The position numbers were made by a program, and so were the translations under genes. From positions 8,156,649-8,220,648 of the forward strand of contig NW_025062477.1 of NCBI RefSeq assembly GCF_000002995.4: a DNA stretch of 64,000 nucleotides, written 5' to 3'. Positions 29,601 to 42,678 of this stretch are shown piece after piece. This DNA comes from Brugia malayi (Eukaryota; Nematoda; Chromadorea; Rhabditida; Onchocercidae). The stretch's first letter is position 1, and each line of letters begins with the position of its first letter. Under the pieces are notes generated by a model. The model searched no databases and was not told the origin of the DNA. It saw only the letters and a list, made by a program, of their open reading frames with translations.

Positions 29601-31797
29601 CGTACTGCAGTGGTTGTAGGAGGCGTAGCGAAAAACAGCAATAATTGCAGCAGTAATGATTCTCGTTTCCGAACTGGGCGAAATCATTTACTGCCTTCAT
29701 ACCCTACAGAATCTTAAAAGCATTGCACGCTGCACATCAAACATTTAATGCTCCTATAATCAGTGAAACATAAAAGGTAGCCAATACAATCAACAAATGA
29801 ACAACAATTCATTACTCTCATTAACTGTAAAGAAACACTAACAATCGACTGTATAAAATCATATCTATTACATCTGTCTCTGAAAATAGGAAATCGAAGC
29901 ACAGTCAAATACTATTCTCTTGGTTTTTTTGCATGGAAATAATAATCACAAGATTACTTTGAAGAATCCCGAAATCTTGAAGTTCTAGAACTTTGGATTT
30001 TTTCAAAATTCCTTCATACTTTAGGATAACAAAGTAATGCCCTATTTTGAAGAGTATATAAGAGTCACAAATTTGACTGATTTCACCAGAATGAAGAATG
30101 ACCAACGGATTCACCTGAACTGCATATATGACGCAATAAAATACATTTTAAAAGCCTATTTAAACTGAATAAAACGCCTTTAAAATGAACGCCTTTATTA
30201 ATCTTTCGACACTTCCCCTAATCCGGACAATGTATTAAATAAATCAGCTTTAATCCTTGTAATTTTAGCGTGGTAAAATCTAAACAATTAAAATTAACAT
30301 CTTTTCATAACTTCTTATATCTATGTTGTGACAATATTAAAATGTAATCAAAACCTTCAAGTTTCTTTCTTTCCTGCGCTTCTCTTTCTTTTACCACTTT
30401 TTCCTCTGCTTTTATTTTTTCAGCTTCTAGATCTTCTACTAAATGTCCAATCTCGTCCTATAAAATAAGAATAAAATGTCTTTATTTTCATATGAATTGT
30501 TCCTCTGCGCGATTTAGAGGATAATAAACATAAAAGAAAGATCTGACGACTGATACACAAGGTATCGGTCGCTCAAACTTTGATTTTTTTTTTTATTTCT
30601 TCTCTGCAACTAGATCTTAGATATTGTAAAAAGTAATGCAAAACACTGAAAAATAACGAAACCTGCAAAGCTGATACGATGGTGAATATCATTGGCATAC
30701 CGATATTCTCTTGCGCTACATTATGCAGTATCGTTTCTACTCTTTTAATACGTTCACTACTAAACGTGCTCTTCAGCCCAAAGACTTGAATTTCTGGAGT
30801 AACATCTGGGTAATCAGCTGATAACCGAAGGTTCAATGTCACTTCAAACATAGCAGGAACTTCTTTTCCCTTAGAATAAAAAACTGCTTAAAAAGCAGTG
30901 GAAACCACATATGAAAACTTGGGTTTCAAGTACCTCATTCTAACGAATTAACAAAATACGAAACATCATAAAATTCTGAAAACCTAGGTAAGATCGTAAT
31001 AAATACGGCGATTAAGAATTCATAAATTTCACCACAACATTAATTTGACTAATTTAGAAAATTCAATCAAAAATTAATGAATCATTTTGTGGCGAAGGGA
31101 TGATATGCAGAATCTATTGAAATAATCCATATAAACGCGTGCAAAATAATTATTTTATGCAAAATGTTACCTGATGAGATTGCAATGATATCTTTAGAGC
31201 AATATTCGGATACTCGTTCGACGTAACTTCTAATTCATCCGGATAAATCACTCCAAGCGCTTCAAGCTCTTCAACCTGCGTTATTTTTTGACACATATCT
31301 TAAAAATGTTAAAATATTAAAATAACCACCTTTTAAATTCTAAGAGTAAACTTTCAAAGAAACCTATATCTGTCTCTCTGACTAAATTTTGTTTTACAAA
31401 AAGTGTAAAAATGATAACTGGGACATGAAAGTGGAACTATCATGATTCTACATACACTTTTAAGGTGGGACTATAAAACACTATTACAATATAAACTGGA
31501 CAACAACAAAGGTGTAAATTGATGGAAGCCCAGAAAGAAATATTGATAAGAGCGAACATTTGCAGTGCCCCAGTTATGAGTCAATGCATCCAATAATAAT
31601 TTAATCGACTAGGGTCTAACCCTTCCCAACCTTTTATTCATTATCAATTGCAACACCTGCAAATGATTCTCATGCATTTTCGCATCGCAAATTTTCCATG
31701 ATTACGTGAGTTAATCGATTTCGTGTTTGAACAAATTACTGTTTTCATTTACTCGCAGAATTCATGACGGAAATGAATTACTCACCGCAGAAATCAT
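26679..31797 (-). CDS. RWDD1: RWD-domain protein RWDD1 homologue (Gir2/DFRP2 type)
   Basis: Cytosolic RWD protein; the family partners DRG GTPases and polysome factors. Exons: 31797-31786 (tentative), 31275-31171, 30869-30663, 30457-30355, 29154-29069, 27768-27631, 26714-26679; 228 residues against 243 in human. The RWD domain covers about residues 5-107: VEELEALGVIYPDELEV, the YPD turn in LSADYPDVTPEIQVF, and ENIGMPMIFTIVSALQ. A charged helix follows (EKIKAEEKVVKEREAQERKK), then TPEVFTAWKKKFDVEI, then LTGRQLFLRDS and NEIEFDESLFDE, all colinear with human RWDD1. The last exon gives DIDGLDSGEND. The first coding exon carries only MISA before the donor GTGAGT; it keeps phase but is the weakest part of the model. 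Introns reach about 1.3 kb. The M20 gene lies upstream on the same strand with a 632 bp gap. Confidence 0.93.
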
Positions 31798-32429
31798 TCT
31801 TCAAATTATGCAAAGATAGATTCCAGGCTTGGTACACAGTTTTTTCCGTGAGTCTTTACCTTTTCTATTTTAGACAAGTAAACTTTTTAACTCGAACTGA
31901 CAAATCGAAGATTCCATAACAAAAGATTTCTGGCAAATTTTATTTCAAGAGCATTTTTAAAAAAATACATGAATCTAGTAGGAATTATAATCAAATATTA
32001 ATGTTGTATACAAATAACAACCACACCGGAAGAATGAATACGGAAATACAGTAAATATAGAATAATTAAATTCTGTGACAAATTAATGAGGTTTATATTA
32101 GAGTTTAAATCAAATACAAACGAAAGACTAAATCTAAACATCCTGGAAGTGATGAGGTAGTCCACGATATTCCAATAATTAACCAAAATTTAAATCGAAA
32201 GAAGAAGTTTCGAATGCGATTTCAGTTTTGTTTAGGAATAAATTCTGAGCAGGTCCTATCATACATTACAATTTCTCCGAACATACAGAAAGGATATTTA
32301 AAAAAAAAGAACATAAAAATAGAGTATATTCAAACTAACAAAATAAAATACATTTTGCTTAATACTATAAGACACCAAATTTCCAACATCGATGGTCCTA
32401 TAACTCCTAAAATCAGTTTTTTTACTTGA
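31798..32429. other. Spacer between the M20 peptidase and RWDD1 genes
   Basis: AT-rich spacer of about 630 bp. It should hold the 3' UTR of the M20 gene and the leader of the RWDD1 gene. No coding signal is seen; the 32214-32429 plus frame is the antisense shadow of the M20 3' region. Confidence 0.4.
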
Positions 32430-35331
32430 TCAAATATTTGCAGTCTTGAGAGTATACTTGAAAACAGAGATATGAATTTCAACTGCTTTCTTAAGATCTT
32501 CCACAAGAATATGTTCATCTTTGGAATGAGCATTTGTTATCGAGCCTGCTCCAAATAAGTATGCTGCTTTCAATTTATCACGAGCTATGAAGTAAGGTAA
32601 ATCGGTATTGAATGCGACCACTTCCGAATCGTAAGGCGGTGGTGGAGCTATAAAAAACTAATCTTAACTAAACGGAGTAAAAATAAAGTCAGTGATGTAT
32701 AACTTCAATTAAATTTTATTTTAAAGTTGTTAGATTGAAGAGACAGTTAACATATTTCAATATTGCAGGAAAACAGAAAATTGCATACTAATAAATTTAA
32801 AAGATCCAATATACACAACCTTGAATATGATGAAAAACTGTATACCTGTGAGAAATATTGGTTCATTTTTACCAAACGATTGGTCAATTTTGGCGCGTCC
32901 ATCAACAATAGTTTCCAACTGTTCCAAAATATCAGCAGTAGATGTGGTTACACGGAAAAAAATAGCTGCTGAGGCATGTTCCGCTAACGCATTTAACGCT
33001 TCACCTCCTGATATAAGGCCAATATTGACGGTTGTTGATCCTGGAAATGTATATTTATTTGAAAAATGTCAATGATTTGACATAAAATTCATTTGTAATA
33101 TGCTAATTATCGAAGTAAAGTTAACTGATTATCGCCACATAAATTATGGTGTCAATTTCTTGTAAACTTTTCGAAAATATGTGTGAGAAGAACCGAGTAT
33201 AGTTTCCTTACAACTGCTTTGACTGCATTATATCCTATTTTCTGTAAAAAAAAAGTAACCAGAACTTAAAACGCAGCAACAAACGTTCAATTTTATTCAA
33301 ACCATAAGAACACAATAGGTGATGCAGACCAAATGTTTTGTCTGATGGCCATTCATGAGTTCGGATATCATGTAGAATATCCAGTAGCTTATCGATAGCA
33401 CTGTCACCCAAATGAGGATAACCAGAATGTGCCGCTTTGCCCTGAACTTTTAATATTACCTGAAAAAGACAAGACACTTCAAAAACAGAAAGATGGAAAT
33501 AAGTTTCTTGGCAAAACATAAAAGATGGATGAGGGTTAATTTTTTCCCTTGCGCCTGGAGTCAGCCCTAGAAATTTCCACATAAATTTCGTCCAACCCAA
33601 TTATTATAGCTGGCTCAACAACGCGTTACTTTCCAAGTGCATCCCTGCATGCTTGGAAACCTATGCAGTGGTTATAATTCACTGAACCTATAACAATCTC
33701 TCATTTTCATTCTATGAATTAGCTTAATGAGCAATTAATATATTACCGTCTAAAAAAGTGTAATTTTAGACTTGGGTACCAAACCAGCAGAAACTTACTG
33801 ACGCCACGGATCACTTTCCTGAAATTTCGGATGTCAAATGACCTGTTTCTTAACTTAAAATCTACCGTCAATAAGCTTGTTACTTCGGATGTTACGTCTA
33901 AAGTTTGTATTACAAAGCCCCGTTCAAATACTGAAAGCCTACATCTAAAGTCTACATCACAAAGTCCGTTGGAATACTGGAAATCAGTAACCCCATTTTC
34001 CCAGAATTTAACCTACATCATACACAGTGTGACTTACTTTCACTGCTCCTTTCTGTAAACGACCAAATTTCAATTCCGTTGGTTCACCGATCATAAAAAA
34101 TTCCGGAACCAGTCCTAGATTATTTGCTTCCTGAAAAACGACATAAACAATAAACAAATGGCAATGAATAATTTAGCAAACTTCTCATACATCTCAAACT
34201 TCTTTTCATTCTCTCATCAAAGGATGATGATGAATTAGCAATATTTCGAAACTTATTAGCAATAATAGGTAATTTATCCATTATGCAGTAAAACATACCA
34301 CCATGCCAATATGATCAAGTTCTTCACTTACAACCAACAACAGACCGATGTTTTCAGCAAGGTTGGGATCCTCTTTCGCTATTTTTTGGGCAGCAAATAT
34401 CATTGCTGCCAGTTGTCCTGCAAATATTGAATGGAACTTTAAATTCAAGAGTTCCGGCCAAAATCAGTAAGTCGAGACCGTAAATGATTCTCAGATACCG
34501 AAACATTAAGGTAGATACCCTATTTCTCTCTTGGAATCTATTCCATTTATCTGTTCATAGTTGCGCTTGACTTCTGAAACACTAGGTTCTCGAAAGATAA
34601 TGAGGGAAAGGAAGTGAAGAAAATAGAAAAGAGGAAAGGAAGAGATGGCTGAGAGTAATATTATAAGTTTAAAACATATCCCAACCTTTCGCATCATTTG
34701 CTCCTCTCCCTGTAATTTTAGTGCCATCGTATGCTGGTGCAATATACGGTGGAACTGTATCCATATGAGTATTCAGCACATACCGAGGCCCTTAAAATGC
34801 TGCATGAATGACTTTGCTGAAGCAAAAGAAATATTTAATTTAGGTTACGCATTTTTATCAGTTTATGAAAATTACATTTTATTATCCTTTTATTTCTTTC
34901 AAAAACAAAAGTTACGCTTTAATTGAATTCTCTTTTGCTTTCAAAATTTAGCATCTTTGATAACTGACCTGGAGCTATGTATGGAGTCTTAGTAACCAAA
35001 AGATTATGTCTTTTTGGGTCACTTTTCAACGGTTGCTGCAAGACATGCCATCCTGTTGCCTTGAAATACACTGTTAAAGCAGCCGATAGGTCTTCTAAAA
35101 TATTTTGTAACAGAATTACCCGAAGAAGAGGGCCACAGGAACTCTTCAGTTTACTTCGTTTCATAACAAATTTATCAAAAACTGCTACAAAATTAGCAAC
35201 CGTAATACAACATGTATGTACGAAAATATTATCATACCTTCATTCCCAGTGCAGGAATTGATTTTCATCAGTTCCGTTAAAAAAATTTCAACGCGTTCTT
35301 CGTTGGGATTTAATAATGGTAACGTAGGCAT
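32430..35331 (-). CDS. M20 family zinc metallopeptidase / acetylornithine deacetylase-like amidohydrolase
   Basis: Two-zinc amidohydrolase of the ArgE/DapE/carboxypeptidase clan; the natural substrate cannot be read from sequence. Eight exons keep phase: 35331-35238, 35094-34969, 34790-34686, 34417-34299, 34130-34038, 33459-33330, 33040-32846, 32647-32430; 359 residues. All expected active-site residues are present: H82 and D84 in THMDTVPPYIAP, the bridging D106 in GRGANDAKG, the general base E140 and zinc ligand E141 in VVSEELDHIG, E164 in MIGEPT, and H328 in SITNAHSKDEH. The lid/dimerisation insert begins at KAAHSGYPHLGDSAIDKLLD. There is no signal peptide, so a cytosolic enzyme is likely. 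The T-H-M-D-T-V-P-P form resembles fungal and bacterial acetylornithine-deacetylase-like proteins more than the animal aminoacylase-1 or carnosinase groups, from memory. Confidence 0.93.
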
Positions 35332-37814
35332 GCCAATTAATCAGTTCTGGAATTAACGAAAAACCAAGTTTAAATTAATTAAAAACTTTAATTACAAGAT
35401 ACGCACCTACAACCTAAAACTTAACTATGCACGAAAATTTCACTGCAAACAGATCTGAAAGTTTTTTTTATTTTGATCAATGTTGTTTAAAACCAATGCG
35501 AAAACACTTGTCACTGATTTTAGCAGTCTCTACAGTCTTCATTCTTTCAACTCTAGTAAAACCACACAACGTTCCTTCATTTCCTAATTTTTACAATCCT
35601 CCTACGAACATAACTCTCGCAAAAACTACTCCACTCAACACCGTCTTACTAGTGTCTTTCTCAGCACACTGACGTCCCACTAGGATGACAATTAAACTTC
35701 CATCTTTCGATGACGTGAAACGATGGGAATCAGAAGGAGGAACGATATGAAATGTGACATCTTAAATGAACACCTCGCGATGGTGGTAGTGGCACATGCA
35801 GAAGGGTTAGAAATTACTGCCATTATGGAAAGACAAGAATGATGGAATTTGTGTGAAGGGAAGAGTGCTTTTGTGTTACAGATATGATCAATGAGTGAAT
35901 CGATTGCACACCAAAGCATGCAAATGCAATGCAGTGCAGTGCAGTGCAAGCATGACACGCTACTAACAGAAAGCAAGAAATAGTGTGGAAATCATGCGAA
36001 GCACCCCTGATCAGTCCCCACCTTATATCTATTTGCCGTCACTGGGTGGAATGACATGGGATTTATCTTTAATTGAGTGATTTCTTTCCAGAAATGTTTT
36101 GAACGTCTCTCGGACTGTAAAATTGCGTTTCGCAGTCCAGCCTAGATAATTGACTCGTTAGAAAGCTTCTCTTCATCCTTGCTCCCTCAAAAGTTCAACA
36201 AAAAGATGATGGTTCCTTTTAAACAATGGTCATAAATTGATTGTAATTTTAAACAAGTATGTCTATCATTTGTACCCCAAATCAGATTTGTCATTTCATT
36301 TAAATTATTTGATTCATTGGTACCTTTTATAAAATACAAAGATTTGCAACAATCTGTAACAATCTTGCTTAATCCCGTGTATAATCCATTGTTGTAAAAG
36401 TAACAAGTCACCCACTTCACCACTGATTTCTCAAGCATTCATTTGAAAGTTTATTTTGAAGCAGAACAAATGGCGGCTATATAAATACCTTACATGAAAG
36501 AATAACTGTAATTATCGATCGGATTATAATTTAGAACTGCTTCCTGTGGTTACCAGGTATTGCAATAAATTTAGGAGAAGAGAAGATGGAAGACACATAT
36601 TGTTCATGAAGGGGGAAATTCTAAGCAGATACCTATCTTTTCCCATGATGAATGGTACTTTTGGTTCTTACTTTTATTCCTCATTCCCTTACCCATTCTC
36701 CCACCATTCAATGCAGTTTGTTTACGGTGTCGCTAGCAATTACCTTTTATCTCTGCATACCTCTTCCCATTCAGGTAAACAATCCGTTGCTTGCATTCCT
36801 CATGGTATAATTCGGTTTCAGTTTTAGTTTTCTAATTGGTTCGTTCCTTGACAAAATTCCTTTGTGTATATCATTTTATTCATTTCAAGTGTCACGACCG
36901 AGCGTCAATCAAATCTGCAAATGTCCCTTCGCATTTATTGAAAAACATAAAGCAGAAATATGTGCCGAAGCAGGAACTGTCCCCTTTCCGCTTTCAGCAA
37001 TTTAAGTATGGTCAATTTCTCCAAGAGAACTTAATGATGGCATTCCCACTGAAAAGCAATCATAACAGATTAAATTTAATCCACCCCTTAATTAAATTTA
37101 TGAAAATCCGGTTAAACTTGTTACCACCAAATATTGTAATGGTATTCGTTACATTGCTAATAGAATCATTGCATCAAGGATGAGATTGGCAGTGAGTATT
37201 TGTATAATCAGTAGTCTCGAGTATGTCACATTTTCTGTTTAGAGTTTTAACCGAAGTGGGTGAATACTCCGGTTATTGCTTTCTGGAAGATCGTTGTGAG
37301 GATGATTTATTGGTGAGTATTACTGTTATCTTATTGATGCTGCACTGTGATGGAAATTATTTTTGTTAACTACCATGATTTTAAATTTTACAGTCACCAA
37401 ACACGAGCACTTTAAAAAATATTTCTATTTTGGTATTTGCCTAGAATTTACCTATGTCGTCTTTTCGTAAAGAAAAGTTTTGCTCAGTCAGGTAGTCTCA
37501 CTTGGAAATGTCTTGCGACTATCCTTAATGACATAATTTATGGTACGACATAATTCTTGGAAGATGCAGAAAATGTAATGTGTTGAATAAAACGAGTTTT
37601 TCCTACAAAATTTGGTTTATCTACCAGAAATTCATCTCTTTTGTGATTTAACGTTTGAATGGTTGATATTACTGTTTGGTTTTAATCTTTAAAATCATCA
37701 TGCATCATCATATCATGCAGTTCCTCATTATCATTCTCCCCTATGTCTTTTCTATTTTCTATCACTGTTTAACATTTTTAAAGCTCTAAATGGTCGTTGC
37801 TTAGAATTACAGAA
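35332..37814. other. Intergenic region with unresolved exon-like segments
   Basis: About 2.5 kb between divergently oriented genes. A (GCAGT)n run lies at 35925-35948. Exon-like pieces: 36187-36438 (minus, 83 codons, balanced composition, ATG to stop) and 37236-37312 (plus, VLTEVGEYSGYCFLEDRCED between a TTTAG acceptor and a GTGAG donor). Neither can be joined in phase to a neighbour. They may be lineage-specific genes, leader exons or chance. Confidence 0.35.
35925..35948. repeat. Short (GCAGT)n tandem repeat
   Basis: The run ATGCAGTGCAGTGCAGTGCA is a pentanucleotide tandem repeat of about four units. Confidence 0.8.
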
Positions 37815-38624
37815 ATGGAAGGTGAACGATGTAAGGAAAGCAATCTGAATAAGCGTAGAATTAAAGGAAGTGAAAGTGCACCTAAACGAAAGAAATGTGA
37901 GGTGGCGCAACCGGGTAGCAGCGTTGTACTTGCTGCTAAGCAGCAAATTAACCATGTATGTACTGAAATGTGGAAAATGTAATTTCTGCAATATTTTTTC
38001 ATTTTGTTCGGGTAAACAGCAAAGTAAGTATCAGATGATGCGGAACTGAGTCTGTAGTAAATCTTTGATTATGAAACAAATTCAATGTTTTATTTGTTTC
38101 AGAACGTCGATCAAGACAAAAATGTTAAACGAGTGCAAGGAGTTCCAGATGGTAAAAGCAGTGTCACTAACTTTGACATTCAACGCACTTCGAAACATTT
38201 TCCAACACTTTCATATTCTCTGCATACTGCTCGTGTTGCCATTGTTTCAAACTCTTCTGCAATGATTTCGAGCGCTTCAAATGTTGTGAAACGAACTTCA
38301 AATAAGAAGACACGGATTCCTTTTGGAAGGATCCAAGATATTTCAGGCAATCAAGAACCGAACCGTTGCATCAGAGACTTATCCGGAGATAAAGTAGCAG
38401 TAGGTGAACTGAATGGGCGGATCTCTGCTGCAGTTCCAGGCTGCCGAGAGAGATTAAATGAAAACAGCAAGAGATCAAATGGATTCCGAACTCCTTTACA
38501 GTCACCGACATTGTATGTAAAGCATTGTAATGATCTTCTGATGGCACCAAAGAAGCGTCGCTGTACTCGCAGCTATAGGATGACAAAAGTTCCAGTGTCG
38601 TGTACGTTAAGATCACCACGTTAA
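37815..38624 (+). CDS. Uncharacterised basic, probably nuclear protein
   Basis: I do not recognise this family. Two exons, 37815-37955 and 38103-38624, keep phase and give 220 residues. It is rich in K, R, S and N with no hydrophobic segment. Basic clusters (NKRRIKGSESAPKRKKCE at the N-terminus, APKKRRCTRS near the C-terminus) look like nuclear localisation signals. RTPLQSPT offers proline-directed phosphorylation sites, and RERLNEN fits a destruction-box-like RxxL pattern; with KKTRIPFGRIQDISGN these recall small, fast-evolving cell-cycle regulators, but that is only an impression. The ATG lies about 9 bases after TTGCTTAG, a possible spliced-leader acceptor. Segments further upstream (37236-37312) could belong but do not fit phase. 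Confidence 0.6.
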
Positions 38625-39450
38625 AAGATGAACCTTGGAGAATGTCTCATATACGAAGTACTTTTATATTTGTTCAAAAATCGCTCATTCTGTTTCTTAT
38701 TTTCCTTACATTTTAAAATCATTCACGAATCATTTTAACTATGTTTCAGGATTATTTCGGGTTGTAATCAATTTTTATTTGTATAGAAAATGAAAGAGAA
38801 TTTTCTAAATGAAAATGAATTATTATTTTTAGCAGTTGTTAGACGTAGAATTTGCTACGAGAATAATACATCAGAATGATGGAAAATTACTCATACTGTA
38901 ATACAGCGTATAAAATATTAATCTGTTGGTACTTTATGCATTCTCTTCTCAACTTAAAATTCTTTGAATTTCTTAACTTTTCTATGAGAATCAACCATTA
39001 ATTGGATTTAGCTGCTTTCAGCATAATAATAATAGCAGCCATCTCTCCGTTTTCGGTTTATTTATTGGTAATTCTTATTAATCGAGAAACGATTTACGCC
39101 TCAAGACTGCTTGAAACTGTTGGAATTTGATGCTTCTACTCTGACGATGCGTAGAACGATGTCTCTTCCACATTCTGTTTTAGAAAATCGAATGATTCTG
39201 TCTTTCTTTCTCATCTCAAGAAGATTTTATCAATTTTACACTTTCATAGAAAAATCATGTGTTTTCGAGTCATTAGAGCTCTTTATAATTTTAGCTACAA
39301 AAGTTTTTGAAATTACATGAAATGCAATGACATCGAAAAACATAAAAAAACAATTAGGGAAGTGCCAACAAATATTACTTAGTCGAAATCCAATAGGATA
39401 AACAAATGTTACTAGGTCAGAATCTACTAGGATAGAAAGAACTAAGATTT
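38625..39450. other. Convergent 3' region
   Basis: About 0.8 kb between the 3' ends of the basic-protein gene and the CLN3 homologue. It should contain both 3' UTRs. No gene is supported here. Confidence 0.45.
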
Positions 39451-42400
39451 TCAAGCTGTCATGTGTGCCGGCAGACTCGTTTGACATATATGATTGTAAA
39501 ATGGAATGGAAACGAATCCGGCAGTAACAATTCCAATCGCGTCACCCAACGAGCTGATAGACATTGAAAATTCTCGAACATCTGGTTTGGCCTAAAAAAT
39601 TCTTTTACAATTTATTAAGACTTCGATAATTGCTTTCAAGAAATGTCAGTTTGTCAATTATGATTTTTAATTGTCAATTCGTTTCACGTTTCCTGATACA
39701 AGACATAAATTTAAGAACTTAACTGATAATGAAGTGTGATTTTGTGATTCTTCTTGTATATATAATTAAAAATTTTTTGAAACAAATCATAATGCGACAT
39801 CTTCGCTATTTTGTTAGATCAGTTTTTCCAATCGATAAACTCAAAAGAGAATTTCGATTGTTAACGAATGGTCGTTTCATTCACTGGCATAAAATCAACT
39901 ACATAGGAATAAATTGTTCTGAACTTACAAAATTGTGTATATGAGTAAATGTGTTAACATAAGATGAACCGCCAAATAATCCCTCGAATAATATTAACAA
40001 AAGTAGAACCCAAATATGCGGAATGTAAAAGTAAAGCGATTCTAAGAAGAAAATCACCACATTCGCGAACTATAAAAGAGAAAATTAATATTAAGGTAAG
40101 GCAAGGTTTTGAGATTGAATGTTTGTTGATATAAACTCGTCGGATTGCAAAGATGAAAGGCAATACGAATAAATAACGTCAATGGGACATGAAAATAATA
40201 AGATGAGATGATTATATTGGAATTATAAATAATTGCATTAGAGTGGCTGTTTACTAGATTTATATTTTATAGCAAATTTAAGATTTATTTTTTTGGCATC
40301 ACAAATGAAAAAATATTACTGAGATTGTTTATACGACTAGAAGACATGAGGTATTGCAGTATACAGATATTTCGACTGATTTTCGAGTCAATGACTTGCA
40401 GTTTGCAGATTGCTTATGCGGCTATTTAGGATAATAATTTTGTAGTTACACAACAGAAAATAATCCAGGTTATAGGTGCACGTTTTTTTGCAAATGAGTT
40501 TGGAGAAAGGATTTAAATTTACCTGCAGGATAGGCAGAAGTACTAAAGCCCAGTAAGGTAATTGTATAATATTCACTGAAGATCGAGAAATGAAAACACC
40601 AGCTTGATAAAGCACCTGGAAAACAAATCTTTTTTGAAAAAAGAACCAAAATATTTTCTTTGTAATTCCGTTTAGTAATCTAGATGAGACTTTGGCTTAC
40701 CTGGTACCAGCGATACTGACTTGATGGTGTAAGATACCATCCTTTATCGCATGGATAAATTATCAACTGTAAAATACCCTGATTTATGAAGTATTCACCG
40801 AGATAAACAAGCATCAGTGGTATCATGAATCGCAGCAATGACTAAAACAAAATCAAATCTTTGCAAATTATGAAATTTGTTTAAAATATTGAAAGATTTC
40901 AAATTTTGCGAGAAATTTCTCATGACTTACAAGTGTCGTAAGCAACATTTCTTTGAAGGATAAAATCCGTTGTTTAACATGTTCGGATGATGTTAAAGAC
41001 TTATCGGCATTTTGTGTTTCTATGTTGCAAATGTCGTTGAAAGAGGTTTCAGACAAGCATGTTTTGGGCACTACCCAAGTGCTAAGCTTCATAATACTTA
41101 TTTTGTGTATCGAATCAGGAAATACTAGTAAACACCAGTATCTGCAAAAGAAATTTTGTTGATTAAATCATTTTTCAAAGCTATCCTAGCCATTAAAATC
41201 ATAAAAATAATCATTAGAATGCATTATTAACAATTTGCATAAATATTTTATAATTATCCCAATTTCGGTCAAGCAGTTATAATTCCATGGAAGGGGAAGA
41301 AGTCACAGTTCTAAACTGTAAGTCTCTTATTCACTGTTTCTCATGAAAAAGAAGCATATGTTCAAGTAATTCAAAAAATTAAAACAAAAAAACATATGTT
41401 TGAATTAAAACTCACGCTAAGGAAAATATCAATGGCACAACAAGCATAATCAGAAGTGTTATTCTCGGTGATAAATTCAAAAAGTGAGGTTCTGTTAGAG
41501 CGGCATAAGTTAAAGAACCTATTATTCCCGCACCTCCAGTACCTGACGACCATGTTGAGATGGTATTCCTGAAATATTGAAATTTAATTTGATTAAGCTC
41601 TACAAACTCTAGATAAGATTTTTTCCACACTTTATGTGAATTTCAAAAAAAAAAAAGTGATAAGTAAATTAAACAGACTTAGTGAAGTAGGGAGTTAGCG
41701 ATAGGTAAGTTATTTCACCAAAGCCCGAACTAATACTAGCAAATACCACTCCTGAAATGTAGCTTTTCAGATCCAATATCCATAAATGTTTGCTGTAAAT
41801 ATCTTACTGGAATATTTTAATTAGGATACGAATTGAATCTTATTTTGATTGTGTAGACGAAGAACAATATGCCTATTCACATGTCAACAATATTTTTTTA
41901 TCCGATTAATCGAACGTTTATCAGTAAATTCTATTCACTATAACAAACCTGTTAAGGACATCACAACACCTGAGGAAAAAGCTACGATTAAATAACTGAG
42001 TGATTGTAATAAGCATATTATGAAATGACGTATCCTGCAAATAATAATTTCCACATTTCAGTCTTCAAAAATAAATTGAATGTCTTCTCAAACAAAATTT
42101 AAAGATTTTTACACGTCTATCTGCTAAATCAATGAGAATACTAGAACCACTTGCCCGAACGGTATCCTTTGCATGAAAAATGGAAACGTTAATTTAACAA
42201 GAAGACACGGTAATATATCAGCTAATAAAACTGCTCCAGTTGTTATAATGGTACAATGACGGGAGGTTATTTTATCCTAAATGAAAAACAAGAATGGATT
42301 TTTACAAGAATGAAACGATAAGGAATGAAAATAGTCCGGTAATGTATCGTTATCACTATGAAAACATTACTTGTAATATTACTATCATTTAAAGCCATCG

Positions 42401-42678
42401 ATAACTGATTTTACTTAGCTATAGCAAAATCAATTTTTTTTAAACGAAATTTTGAATTTTTATAAGACATTTCGTCTAAAATCTACAAGGTTAAAATTTA
42501 CAAGACATTTCGTTTCCACATCTGTGGTATTTTGATGTCCTTGTCCAAGAATATCCTCAGCTGCACTTAACATGATCACATATGCGTAATTGTTGCATAA
42601 TCCAAATATCCTGGATTTAAATTTCTTGTTGTTTCGATTGAAAATTATTTTTAAATTCAAGCTTTTCATTGTATCCAT
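39451..42678 (-). CDS. cln-3: CLN3 / battenin homologue (lysosomal membrane protein)
   Basis: Multipass endolysosomal membrane protein of the battenin family, mutated in human juvenile neuronal ceroid lipofuscinosis. Ten exons: 42678-42502, 42276-42161, 42034-41949, 41751-41679, 41568-41416, 41141-40931, 40841-40701, 40615-40523, 40069-39929, 39591-39451; 443 residues against 438 in human. Diagnostic blocks: [117 protein letters not shown] and [20 protein letters not shown]. The loop in exon 6 ([20 protein letters not shown] and onward) is hydrophilic and less conserved. The exon 2 donor (GTTCGG at 42160) is weak but is the only one keeping phase. C. elegans has several cln-3 paralogues; which one this matches cannot be told here. 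Confidence 0.96.
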
